Assembly: GCF_001676725.1 (NCBI RefSeq)
Contig: NZ_CP016172.1
Span: forward strand, 3,286,001-3,350,000
Direction: 5' to 3'
Length of the DNA: 64,000 nucleotides
From: Bordetella flabilis
GTDB taxonomy: Bacteria > Pseudomonadota > Gammaproteobacteria > Burkholderiales > Burkholderiaceae_B
This document shows, piece by piece, positions 46,185 through 54,462 of this stretch. Under the pieces are notes generated by a model, which worked only from the letters and a program-made list of their open reading frames with translations, did not search any database and was not told the origin of the DNA. Position 1 is the stretch's first letter. Each line of letters starts with the position of its first letter. A program made the translations under genes and the position numbers.

Positions 46185-46985
46185 CTAGGCGCCGGCCGTG
46201 TCGACCGGATATCTCTCGGAGGTGCCCCATTCATTCCAGGACGCCGGATAGACCGCCGCGCCGCGATGCCCCGCGAGTTGCAAGGCGATGAAGGTGCGGG
46301 CCGCGCGACCGCCGCCGCCGCAATAGATGATGGCCCGCTCGTCCGCGGCGACCAAGTCCTTCACCGCGGACGCCAACTGGCCGGGAGCCGCGTAGCGTCC
46401 ATCGGCGTCGAGTTCGCGGCTCGTATCCCAGAATCGCGCGCCAGGCACGCGGCCGGTGCGTCCGGCATTGCTGCGCTCGCCTGCGTATTCTTCCCGGGTG
46501 CGGGCGTCCAGGATGCGCGCACCGCCGTCTCCAGCGGCGGCGAGGACCTCCTCTGCCGTGGCCAGATAGGCGGGCTGGGGGTCCAGGGTGAAAGCGGTGG
46601 CCGTTACAGCAGGCGCGGCCGTCACGCGTTCGCCCTCCCAGGCTTCCACACCCCCGTCCAGCAGTGCGATATGCCGCACGCCTGCATAGGCCAGTGCCCA
46701 TGCCACCCGGGCTGCGTTGACCTCGTTCCGCATGCCCGCGACAACGACACGGGCATCCTGCGTAATGCCCAGCGCGGACAGGCTCCAGGCCAGGACGGCA
46801 TGCAGGCGCGCCAGGGATGCGGCGTCGGTTCCGGGAGTCGCGAACAGCGAGGGATCGAGGTGGCGCGCGCCCGCGATATGGCCAGACCAATAATCGCCGG
46901 CGGGACGCGTATCGATAAGCGCCAAGTCCGGCTGGCTGATGTCCTTCATCAACGATGCTGGCGTGGCCAGTTCGAATGTTGCCAT
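46185..46985 (-). CDS. two-domain rhodanese-like sulfurtransferase
   Basis: 266 residues from the ATG at 46985. It has two rhodanese domains as in TST/SseA: the first has LALIDTRPAGDYWSGHIAGA and an inactive RNE loop (VVAGMRNEVN). The second has ARILDARTREEYAGE, RVPGARFWDTS and the active Cys C222 in IIYCGGGGRAAR, a variant of CRxGxxR. It transfers sulfane sulfur to thiophilic acceptors. It is the first gene of the operon with a TauD-like dioxygenase and SsuABC-like importer, linking it to organosulfur catabolism or sulfite/thiosulfate handling. Confidence 0.9.
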   Translation of the reverse strand: MATFELATPASLMKDISQPDLALIDTRPAGDYWSGHIAGARHLDPSLFATPGTDAASLARLHAVLAWSLSALGITQDARVVVAGMRNEVNAARVAWALAYAGVRHIALLDGGVEAWEGERVTAAPAVTATAFTLDPQPAYLATAEEVLAAAGDGGARILDARTREEYAGERSNAGRTGRVPGARFWDTSRELDADGRYAAPGQLASAVKDLVAADERAIIYCGGGGRAARTFIALQLAGHRGAAVYPASWNEWGTSERYPVDTAGA

Positions 46986-47050
46986 TGCCCTGCTCCATTT
47001 CGGGATCGGTATGGACGGCATCGTATCGTCGACGGGCTCGCCCTCAAACG

Positions 47051-47088
47051 CACATTAATTTGTTAGCTTATTTACTATTCACACTTTT
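47051..47088. promoter_or_regulatory. AT-rich promoter island between divergent organosulfur and MFS genes
   Basis: A patch of about 38 bases that is strikingly AT-rich for this window (ATTAATTTGTTAGC, then TTATTTACTATTCACAC). It lies between the rhodanese gene start (46985, minus) and the MFS gene start (47153, plus). It probably holds both promoters and an activator site such as CysB or Cbl might use. No exact consensus could be fixed. Confidence 0.4.
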
Positions 47089-47152
47089 GGCGCGCCGTTC
47101 GAGCGCGCAGAATGACGGCCTGCCCCCTTCTTCGCACACCGGCCCGAGACAC

Positions 47153-48625
47153 ATGTCTTCTTCCATCCGTGACGCCAACGACATCGATAAGACGATCCCT
47201 GCGGATCCGCCCCACGCCACGAAGGCGGACGCCCGGAACACCAGCTTTCGCCCCTTGTCGATCCTGGTGGGCTCCGCCTATTTCATGGAGCAACTGGACG
47301 CCACCATCATCAGCCCGGTCATCCCCGACATCGCCCGCGACTTCGGCGTCGATCCGTTGAGCCTGAACGTGACGATGACCATCTATCTGCTGTGTTCGCT
47401 GGTGTTCGTCCCGCTGAGCGGCCTGGTGGCGGCGCGCTATGGCACGCGCACGGTATTCTCCTGCGCCGTCGCCCTGTTTACGGCCAGTTCGGTGCTGTGC
47501 GCCGTGGCGCCAAGCCTGGCGGTGCTGACCGTATGCCGCGCCCTGCAGGGCGCGGCGGCGTCGATGATGGTCCCGGTAGGCCGCACGGCCATTGTGCACA
47601 CCACCAGCAAGGCGCAACTGGTGGAGGCGCTGGCCTGGTTCATCACGCCGGCCATGGTCGGCCCCATGCTGGGCCCGCCGCTGGGTGGCCTGTTCTCCGC
47701 ATATCTATCGTGGCATTGGGTATTCCTGATCAATGTGCCGGTGGGCGTGGCCGGCCTATGGGCGGCGCGCAGCCTCATGCCGCAATTGCACCAGCGCGCC
47801 GACCTGGCCTTCGACGTGCGGGAATGGCTGCTCGCGGCGGCCGCGCTGGCCCTGCTGATCCTGCTGATCGAGCGCGCGAGGCACGGAGCGAGCCTGCCCT
47901 TGCTCGGTGGCCTGCTGGCGGCCCTCGCGCTATGCGTGGTGTTCTATGTTCGCCGCTTTCGTCGCCTGTCCGCGCCCATGCTGGACTTCCGGCTGTTGCG
48001 GTTGCCGACCTTCGCCGCGGGATTCTGGGGCGGATCGCTGGTGCGCGTCGGCTATGGCGCCTTGCCCTTTCTGCTGCCTCTCATGCTGCAACTGGGCCTG
48101 GGCTACACCGCGCTGCAAAGCGGCGTCGTGCTGCTGATCAGCGGCTCGGTGGCCTTCTTCACCAAGACGCAGACCACCCGCCTGCTGCGACGGTGGGGAT
48201 TCCGGCGGGTGCTTTGCTACAACGGTGTGGCCTGCGCGACGGCGCTTGCCGGCTGCGCGCTGTTCTCGCTGCCGCACTGGGGCCTGGCCGGCATCACGGG
48301 CTTCGTGTCCATGGCCGGTTTCTTCCGGGCGGTGCAGTTCAATGCGCTGACCGCCGTGTCCTATTCCGATCTGCCTCCCGGCAAAGTGGCACCGGCCACC
48401 ACGCTGAACACCATGGCGTGGCAACTGGCCGTCATGGTCGGCATCTCCTTGTCGGCGCTGACCGTGCAATGGTCTGCTAATCTAGGCGCCCGCAACGCGC
48501 CCGCCGCCACGGATTATTCGGTCGCCTTCATCCTCCTCGCACTGTTCGCCTGCGCCGCCATGCCCTGCTACCGTGCGCTATCCGCGCGCGCCGGCGCAGA
48601 ACTCAGCGGCCACCGGGCCGGCTGA
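47153..48625 (+). CDS. MFS multidrug transporter, DHA2 (14-TM) type
   Basis: 490 residues from the ATG at 47153. After a hydrophilic N-terminus the first TM holds VGSAYFMEQLDATIISPVIPDI, the DHA2 motif with the membrane-embedded acidic residue (EQLDATI). The motif-A-like loop is GLVAARYGTRTVF, and RALQGAAASMMVPVGRTAIV follows with LGPPLGGLFSAYLSWHWVFLIN (motif C region). About 13-14 TM segments are present. It exports drugs or metabolites using the proton gradient. The MarR gene downstream on the same strand, 100 bases away, is a candidate regulator. Confidence 0.92.
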   Translation: MSSSIRDANDIDKTIPADPPHATKADARNTSFRPLSILVGSAYFMEQLDATIISPVIPDIARDFGVDPLSLNVTMTIYLLCSLVFVPLSGLVAARYGTRTVFSCAVALFTASSVLCAVAPSLAVLTVCRALQGAAASMMVPVGRTAIVHTTSKAQLVEALAWFITPAMVGPMLGPPLGGLFSAYLSWHWVFLINVPVGVAGLWAARSLMPQLHQRADLAFDVREWLLAAAALALLILLIERARHGASLPLLGGLLAALALCVVFYVRRFRRLSAPMLDFRLLRLPTFAAGFWGGSLVRVGYGALPFLLPLMLQLGLGYTALQSGVVLLISGSVAFFTKTQTTRLLRRWGFRRVLCYNGVACATALAGCALFSLPHWGLAGITGFVSMAGFFRAVQFNALTAVSYSDLPPGKVAPATTLNTMAWQLAVMVGISLSALTVQWSANLGARNAPAATDYSVAFILLALFACAAMPCYRALSARAGAELSGHRAG

Positions 48626-48725
48626 TCGCGCGCAGCGAAATCGGCAGAGCCGTACGCGATGATGGTGCATCCGATGCCGGCCTCCGTGCACGATCAGGCG
48701 CGATGCGCCCCACCTCGCCATTCAC

Positions 48726-49223
48726 ATGCCCGCCCAACCCGTCGAACGCCTGTCCCAGCTTTACTCCCGCCCCGGCTTCCTGCTGCGTCGGGCGCACCAG
48801 ATTTACGTCGCCATCTTCGAAGCGAACTTCGAGCAATTGGCCCTGTCTCCCGCGCAGTATTCCGTCATGATCGCCCTGCATGACCTGCGCGGCGTGAACC
48901 AGAGCGACCTGGCCAAGGCGATCGGGATGAACAAGGTCACGGTATCGCAAATCGTCCAGGCGTTGGAGACGCGCGGCTGGATCACACGCAAGAAGGCGGA
49001 CATCGACCGCCGGCGGCGCCGGCTTATCCTTACGCCGGCGGGACAGCGCGCCCTGGATCAAACGGCGGAAATGGCGGAGGCCACCTATGCGCAGCAGATG
49101 GCGCCCCTCTCGGAGCCGGAGCGCCTGCGACTGCTCAAGCTGCTGCGGCGCGTCGTCGATGAACTCGAACCGAGAGCCCGCACGCCGTTCGAGCCCGTCG
49201 CAGCGAGCCAGGATTCTGCATGA
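48726..49223 (+). CDS. MarR-family transcriptional regulator
   Basis: 165 residues. The winged HTH covers about residues 45-110: PAQYSVMIALHDLRGVNQSDLAKAIGMNKVTVSQIVQALE, then WITRKKADIDRRRRRLILTPAGQ, which is the typical MarR wing and linker. Flanking helices form the dimer interface. It follows the DHA2 transporter gene and likely represses it, with ligand release by a small aromatic compound, as is general in the family. The stop is 9 bases from the convergent LD-carboxypeptidase gene. Confidence 0.9.
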   Translation: MPAQPVERLSQLYSRPGFLLRRAHQIYVAIFEANFEQLALSPAQYSVMIALHDLRGVNQSDLAKAIGMNKVTVSQIVQALETRGWITRKKADIDRRRRRLILTPAGQRALDQTAEMAEATYAQQMAPLSEPERLRLLKLLRRVVDELEPRARTPFEPVAASQDSA

Positions 49224-49232
49224 TCATCATGC

Positions 49233-50357
49233 CTACACCGTGACCGCCTGTTCCAATATCAAACCCCGTTCCGCGTCCAGCGTCACTCGCGCACCGAGCG
49301 GCAGCGTCAGATTGGGATCGCCATGGCCGCTGGGCCAGCCGGCCAGCACGGGAATGCCCAGTCCCTGGAAATAAGCCTGTAGCAGCATATGAACGGCCAA
49401 CTGCGCGATCTCGTCCGGCGCGTTCGTGCCCTGCCGGGTGAAGTTGCCCGCCAGGACCCCGCGCAAGCCCTCGAACTTGCCGGCCGCCCGCAGTTGGGAC
49501 AGCAGGCGGTCGATGCGCGGCGGCGACTCGTTCACATCCTCGATGAACAGGATGGCGTCGCGCGTATCGATTTCGTGCGGCGAACCGATCAAGGCGGCGA
49601 TCATCGCCAGATTGCCGCCCGCGAGCCGTCCGGACGCGCGCCCGGGCAGCAAGGTGGTGAGCATGGGCGACGGAGCAGGGGCGACCGGATCCCCAGGCCG
49701 CGCGGCGCCGCCTATCATGCGCCACAACGCGGACTCGGTGGGCGGCTCGCGGCCCGCCAGGAAATCCTGTCCGAGCATGGGGCCATGGAAGGTCACGAAG
49801 CCAGCGTGCCGCTGGATCGCCAGGTGCAGCGCCGTGATATCGCTGTATCCGATGAAGGGCTTGGCATGCCGGCTTAGCAGCCCGAAATCGACCGCGTCCA
49901 GCAGACGCCATGAACCGAAGCCGCCTTGCAGACACCACACCGCACCAACGTCGGGTGCGGCGAAGGCGTCGTGGAGGTCCTGCACGCGCGCGGCGTCAGG
50001 GCCGGCGAGGTAATCCAGCGGCGCGGGCAGGCGCATGCGCGATGCCGGCATGACGCGCACCGGTACGTTACGCGCCTGCAACCATAGCGCAGCCTCGTCG
50101 GCGGCGTCGGGAGCCGCCGACGCCGGCGCCACGATGGCGACCAGGCTTCCGGCCCGGAAGGCCGGGACAGGACGCGCGTAGCCACTAGCCGGCAGCGACG
50201 ACGATAGATCCCCGGCCGGCGTATCGGCTCCATTCCGGCGTCGGACAGCGGGCGCGCAGCCCGACAACAGCACACCGCCCAGTCCCAGCGACAACGATGC
50301 CCCAAGGAGGCGTCGACGGGTGACAAGGGTGTCGCCAACGAACAGTGGAGATTTCAT
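49233..50357 (-). CDS. exported S66-family LD-carboxypeptidase-like lipoprotein
   Basis: 374 residues. The N-terminus combines a twin-arginine-like motif (TRRRLLGASLSLGLGG) and a lipobox (LLSGC at about residue 34), so the protein is exported and probably lipid-anchored. The S66 triad is visible: nucleophile S172 in FIGYSDITAL, Glu in LFIEDVNE and His in WPSGHGDPN. Classical LdcA is cytoplasmic and trims recycled tetrapeptides; a periplasmic version may act directly on peptidoglycan. It is followed, on the same strand, by nothing obviously linked; the upstream gene is the radical SAM protein, 21 bases away. Confidence 0.9.
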   Translation of the reverse strand: MKSPLFVGDTLVTRRRLLGASLSLGLGGVLLSGCAPAVRRRNGADTPAGDLSSSLPASGYARPVPAFRAGSLVAIVAPASAAPDAADEAALWLQARNVPVRVMPASRMRLPAPLDYLAGPDAARVQDLHDAFAAPDVGAVWCLQGGFGSWRLLDAVDFGLLSRHAKPFIGYSDITALHLAIQRHAGFVTFHGPMLGQDFLAGREPPTESALWRMIGGAARPGDPVAPAPSPMLTTLLPGRASGRLAGGNLAMIAALIGSPHEIDTRDAILFIEDVNESPPRIDRLLSQLRAAGKFEGLRGVLAGNFTRQGTNAPDEIAQLAVHMLLQAYFQGLGIPVLAGWPSGHGDPNLTLPLGARVTLDAERGLILEQAVTV

Positions 50358-50378
50358 AAAACTGTCGTGTCCCGGTAG

Positions 50379-52292
50379 CTACCCGCGCTGGCGCAAGGCA
50401 TGGCTAATGCGGTTGCGCGCCACCGTGGTGCGCGGCACCTTGAAGGGAAACCAGCTGCGCACGTCCTCGTCCAGGCCGATGCCATGCATGTAGTTGTAGA
50501 TGGCCTTCTTCAGCCCCTTGCCCAGGGCGTCATGGTCCACGCCCGTGGGATCGTGGAATCCGATATCGTTCTTGGCGAATGTGACCGGCGGCAAGGCTTG
50601 CAGCGTTACGCCGTATTGCTCGGGATTCATCCCCACCGGCGAATGGACGGTACAGGCGAAGCGATGGAAGAAGCCGCTCTGGATGCAGTCGTTTTCGAAC
50701 AGCTGGCGCACGTACTCCAGCGCATCCACCGTATCCTGCACCGTCTGCGTGGGGAAACCGTACATCAGGTAGGCGTGCACCAGCACGCCGGCATCGGTGA
50801 AGGCGCGCGTGACCCGCGCCACCTGGTCGACCGAAACGCCTTTTTTCATGAGGTTCAACAGGCGGTCCGAAGCGACTTCCAACCCGCCCGATACGGCGAT
50901 ACAGCCGCTATCGGCCAGCAACTCGCATAGTTCGGGAGTGAAGGTTTTCTCGAAACGGATATTGCCCCACCAGGAAATACCGGCGTTGCGCTCGATGAGT
51001 TCGGCCGCCAGCGCCTTCAGGGACTTGGGCGGCGCCGCTTCGTCCACGAAATGAAAACCGGTCTGCCCGGTCTCGCGCACGATCGCATCGATGCGATCGG
51101 CCAGCACCTTGGCCGACGCGCCCTCGTATCGGCCGATATAGTCCAGGCTGACATCGCAGAAACTGCATTTTTTCCAATAGCAGCCGTGCGCCACGGTCAG
51201 TTTGTTCCAGCGTCCGTCGCTCCACAAGCGATGCATCGGGTTCAGCATGTCCAGCAGCGACAGGTAGCGGTCCAGGGGCAGGCCGTCCCAGGTCGGGGTG
51301 CCCACTTCTGCGAACGCGACATCGGGCTCGGCCATGTTCACGTACCGTACTTCCCCGGTGTCCTTGTCGCGCAGGAAGGTTCGTACCAGGCGTTGGCGCG
51401 AGCGCCGGCCCTGGACATGCTCCAGCAAGGCCAGCAAAGGGCGTTCGCCGGCATCCAGGGTGACATAGTCGAAATAATCGAACACGCGCGGGTCTTTCAA
51501 TTCGCGCAGTTCGGTATTGACGAATCCCCCACCCAGCACGGTGACGATGTCCGGGTCTTGTGCCTTGATCGTCTGGGCGATGCGGAAAGCCGCATAAACC
51601 GAGCCGGGAAACGGCACGGACAACAGCACCACGGTCGGCGCATGCCGCGCCAGCGTCTCCACCGTAAGCTCGCGCAGCGTCTCGTCCACCAAGGTCGGCG
51701 CGGCTGCCAGTGCCTGGGCCAAGGGGTCGAACGTGGGCTGGCTGCCGGCCAGCGACTCGGCATAGCGCACGAATTCGAAACGCGTATCCACTGCGTCTCG
51801 CAGCACGTCGGCCAGATCGTTCAGATACAGGGTCGCCAGGTGCTTGGCGCGATCCTGCAGGCCGAGGGCGCCGAATGCCCACCCCAGCGGGTCGCCGCCT
51901 TCTTCGTCCACGTACACGTCCAAGGTCTTGAAACGCGGTCCCTCGGGCAGGAAGTTGCGGCTTACGATGCGGTGGGCCAGGGTGGAATCGCGGCCTTGCA
52001 GGAACCCGATCGTCGGTCCTATCGTGGCCAGGTAGCGGGCCTGCTGCGCCATGAAGGCCTGGACGGTACGGCTGTGTTTTTGCACCGGCAGCGTGGCGAT
52101 GCGCTCGGCCACGGCACGCAGGCCTTCGGCCGAAAGCAGCCGCAGCACGAGCGCGAGCGCGAGGTCCTCCTGGAAAGACGCAACGCCGCGCGAGCGCAAA
52201 AAGCCCGTCAGGTACGCAGTGGAAGGATAAGGCGTGTTCAACTGCGTCATCGGCGGAATGACGGACAACACGCGTAAAGGCAAGGTGGACAT
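50379..52292 (-). CDS. B12-binding-type radical SAM protein
   Basis: 637 residues from the ATG at 52292. The N-terminal third (about 1-330) has a B12-binding-like Rossmann part with PTVVLLSVPFPGSVYAAF and IVTVLGGGFVNTELREL, though the DxHxxG motif for base-off cobalamin is not visible. The radical SAM domain has its cluster motif at C371, C376 and C379 (GCYWKKCSFCD), that is CX4CX2C rather than CX3CX2C, then GGLEVASDRLL and a YGFPTQT motif. The C-terminal region (about 560-637) is unassigned. It lies just upstream of the exported LD-carboxypeptidase gene. The substrate is unknown. Confidence 0.87.
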   Translation of the reverse strand: MSTLPLRVLSVIPPMTQLNTPYPSTAYLTGFLRSRGVASFQEDLALALVLRLLSAEGLRAVAERIATLPVQKHSRTVQAFMAQQARYLATIGPTIGFLQGRDSTLAHRIVSRNFLPEGPRFKTLDVYVDEEGGDPLGWAFGALGLQDRAKHLATLYLNDLADVLRDAVDTRFEFVRYAESLAGSQPTFDPLAQALAAAPTLVDETLRELTVETLARHAPTVVLLSVPFPGSVYAAFRIAQTIKAQDPDIVTVLGGGFVNTELRELKDPRVFDYFDYVTLDAGERPLLALLEHVQGRRSRQRLVRTFLRDKDTGEVRYVNMAEPDVAFAEVGTPTWDGLPLDRYLSLLDMLNPMHRLWSDGRWNKLTVAHGCYWKKCSFCDVSLDYIGRYEGASAKVLADRIDAIVRETGQTGFHFVDEAAPPKSLKALAAELIERNAGISWWGNIRFEKTFTPELCELLADSGCIAVSGGLEVASDRLLNLMKKGVSVDQVARVTRAFTDAGVLVHAYLMYGFPTQTVQDTVDALEYVRQLFENDCIQSGFFHRFACTVHSPVGMNPEQYGVTLQALPPVTFAKNDIGFHDPTGVDHDALGKGLKKAIYNYMHGIGLDEDVRSWFPFKVPRTTVARNRISHALRQRG

Positions 52293-52418
52293 GAAGCACG
52301 GCAAGGCTGCCGCCGAAGCGGGAATCGCGTCAATTATAGGCAGCACGATGGATCCGGCCGGCTAACAGACGGTCAAAGAGACCTTTCGCGGAGCGCAATC
52401 TCCGGGCCGCGCTGCCCT

Positions 52419-52850
52419 TCAAAGCTGAAGCACATTCGCCCCGATGTCCGGGTCCACCGCCCGCTCCAGGCGGACCGGCATGACGGTAATACTGATCTCC
52501 AGCGAGCCGCGACCCACCTCAAGCGCCAGGAGATGGCCACCGAAGGTCCTGAAACTCTCGTCGCCAGCCACGCCGTGGGCATGGATGGCCGGCTTGCCTT
52601 CCTTCCACGCCAGGGTGCCGGTGATATTGGTCAGCTCCAACGTCTCCATCGTTTTCGGCCGGTACGCCTTCTTCTCGAAATCGAAGAAGCCGAAGGTCAC
52701 CGTGCCGGCGAAGCCGAAGCCGCTGATGACGGCCGATGGAACGGATTCCTGCTCCATCAGTGCTTCGAGCCTGGCAAAGGCATCGTCGCCCTGGCGCAGC
52801 ACCATCAGGAAGCCGGTGGGCGTCGGTATGTAGCGCTTGTGCTCGGTCAT
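52419..52850 (-). CDS. PPC-domain (DUF296) protein
   Basis: 143 residues from the ATG at 52850 (MTEHKRYIPTPTGF); an earlier ATG at 52865 is possible. It matches the PPC/DUF296 fold: FLMVLRQGDDAFARLEALM, AVISGFGFAGTVTFGFFDF, TNITGTLAWKEGKPAIHAHG and HLLALEVGRGSLEI. In plants the domain is fused to AT-hooks, but bacterial versions are stand-alone and of unclear function. The start lies 12 bases from, and a longer form would overlap, the SDR gene upstream, so the two are probably one operon. Confidence 0.88.
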   Translation of the reverse strand: MTEHKRYIPTPTGFLMVLRQGDDAFARLEALMEQESVPSAVISGFGFAGTVTFGFFDFEKKAYRPKTMETLELTNITGTLAWKEGKPAIHAHGVAGDESFRTFGGHLLALEVGRGSLEISITVMPVRLERAVDPDIGANVLQL

Positions 52851-52861
52851 CGATTGCAGCC

Positions 52862-53641
52862 TCATATGATCGTGGGGGTGATACCGCCGTCAACGCGCAA
52901 GGCCGCGCCATTGGTCGCGGCCGAAAGCGGGCTGGCGACATAAGCGACGAGGCTGGCGACTTCCTCGGGTTCGATCATGCGCTGGATCAGGGAGCTTGGT
53001 CGTTCCTTCGCGAAGTACTCGCGCTCCATTTCTTCCGGGGCCAGATCAGGATTGCTGGCCACGCTGCGCATGAAGTCCTCGATGCCGGCCGACCGCGTGG
53101 TGCCGGGCAGCACGGCATTCACGGTGACCCGGGTGCCCTTGGTCGTGCCGGCCAAGCCACGCGAGATGGCGAGCTGGGCGGTTTTGGTCATGCCGTAATG
53201 GATCATGTCGGAGGGAATGACCAGGGCGGAGTCGCTGGCAATGAAAATGACCCGGCCCCAGTTGCGTTTCATCATGCCGGGCAAATAATGGCGCGCGAGG
53301 CGCGCGCCGCTAAGGACGTTCACATCGAAGAACCGCCGCCAGTCCTCGTCGCTGATCGCGTCGAAGGGCTTGGATTCATAGATGCCCAGATTATTGACCA
53401 GGATGTCGATCTCGGGCACGGCCTGGGTCAGAAGGGCCGCGCCCTCCCCGGTCGCCGGGTCGGCCTGCACCGCACGCACGTTCGCGCCGATTTCGGCAAC
53501 GGCGGCGTCGAGCTTCTGCTGCGAGCGTCCGCAGATCAGGACCTCCGCGCCTTCGAGCGCCAGACGGCGGGCGATCTCAAGGCCTATGCCCGCGGTCGAT
53601 CCGGTTACCAGGGCAGTTTTGTTCGCAAGTTGCAAATCCAT
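52862..53641 (-). CDS. short-chain dehydrogenase/reductase
   Basis: 259 residues with a classical SDR pattern: ALVTGSTAGIGLEIARRLAL (cofactor loop), DILVNNLGIYES, FIASDSALVIPSDMIHYGMTK with the Ser, Tyr and Lys of the active site, and a C-terminal NGAALRVDGGI. The Asn-Asn-Leu-Gly at the NNAG site is a mild variant. Cofactor specificity is not clear. It is followed by the PPC gene and is divergent, across a 326-base region with a pentanucleotide repeat, from the decarboxylase-like gene of the ECF41 neighbourhood. Confidence 0.92.
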   Translation of the reverse strand: MDLQLANKTALVTGSTAGIGLEIARRLALEGAEVLICGRSQQKLDAAVAEIGANVRAVQADPATGEGAALLTQAVPEIDILVNNLGIYESKPFDAISDEDWRRFFDVNVLSGARLARHYLPGMMKRNWGRVIFIASDSALVIPSDMIHYGMTKTAQLAISRGLAGTTKGTRVTVNAVLPGTTRSAGIEDFMRSVASNPDLAPEEMEREYFAKERPSSLIQRMIEPEEVASLVAYVASPLSAATNGAALRVDGGITPTII

Positions 53642-53967
53642 GGCGATTTCCTTTCCTTTGTCGCGTAATGGCCAGAACGGTTGTGCGGAGCAACGGCCAT
53701 GCCAGGCAACGGGGGCCAGTCATGCTTTCCGATTCGGAGCGGGGCGCCGTCCCCCCCGCACTCGGCACGGCACGGCACGGCACGGCACGGCACGGCACAA
53801 TCCGGTCTCCCGCGGCAGAATTGGTTCCCTGCGGGCAACACCATGGTCCCCTCGCCGCGTCTACCGCTGCATTCGCCCCACGCCTACCATCTGTCCGTTG
53901 CCTGAACAGTTGCAACGCACTTTTCAACCGCCCTGGCCGGCGGCGCCAACCTCCGAGGAAATTCACC
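53642..53967. other. intergenic region between SDR and decarboxylase-like genes
   Basis: This stretch contains the (GGCAC)7 tandem repeat and no convincing gene. A plus-strand frame reads from 53668 through it into the decarboxylase-like protein, but has no ribosome site and a low-complexity leader. CGAGGAAA before the ATG at 53968 is the likely ribosome-binding sequence. I found no full TGTCACA-N16-CGTC motif here. Confidence 0.5.
53764..53798. repeat. pentanucleotide tandem repeat, 7 copies of GGCAC
   Basis: Seven exact tandem copies of GGCAC occupy 53764-53798, preceded by CACTC and followed by AATCC. Simple repeats of this unit size are prone to slipped-strand changes, and a copy change here would alter spacing in a shared divergent upstream region. 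It is about 120 bases from the SDR start and 170 from the decarboxylase-like start. No repeat of similar purity was seen elsewhere in the window. Confidence 0.95.
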
Positions 53968-54462
53968 ATGACCCAACGCGTCAACGCCTTTGCGCAATCG
54001 CCCGAGTTTTTCAAGAAATTCGTCGAATTCGGCATGCTGCTGAAATCGGGCGCCATCGAACAGCCCATCCTCGCTCTGGTCGAGATCCGTGCTTCGCAGA
54101 TGAATGGCTGCGGCTTCTGCCTGGACATGCACGTGAAGCAGGCCAAGATACACGGGGAAAAGGAACTGCGCCTGCACCACGTCGCCATCTGGCGCGAATC
54201 CACCCTGTTCTCGCCGCGCGAGCGCGCCGCGCTGGCCTGGACGGAAGTCCTGACGCATCTCCCCGCGCAGGGCGTGCCGACCGAGATCTATGAACGCGTG
54301 CGCGGGGAGCTGTCGGAAAAAGAGATCTCCGACCTGAGCTTCGCCATCATGGCCATCAATGGCTGGAACCGGCTGAATGTGGGTTTCCAGACGGTTCCTG
54401 GCTCGGCCGACAAGGCCTACGGCCTGGACAAGGCCAAATTCGACCAGGGACAACCGTCATGA
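53968..54462 (+). CDS. carboxymuconolactone decarboxylase family (AhpD-like) protein
   Basis: 164 residues from the ATG at 53968. The AhpD-like motif is C48-G-F-C51 with H55 in NGCGFCLDMHVKQA, preceded by an acidic residue in LVEIRAS, the arrangement used for thiol-based peroxide reduction. The remainder (REKEL-type helices, ALAWTEVLTHLPAQGVP) is normal for the family. Its stop overlaps the NmrA-like gene by ATGA. Together they match the carboxymuconolactone decarboxylase/oxidoreductase/epimerase genes known to sit near ECF41 sigma factors; such a sigma gene lies at 57.5-58.4 kb. Confidence 0.92.
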   Translation: MTQRVNAFAQSPEFFKKFVEFGMLLKSGAIEQPILALVEIRASQMNGCGFCLDMHVKQAKIHGEKELRLHHVAIWRESTLFSPRERAALAWTEVLTHLPAQGVPTEIYERVRGELSEKEISDLSFAIMAINGWNRLNVGFQTVPGSADKAYGLDKAKFDQGQPS

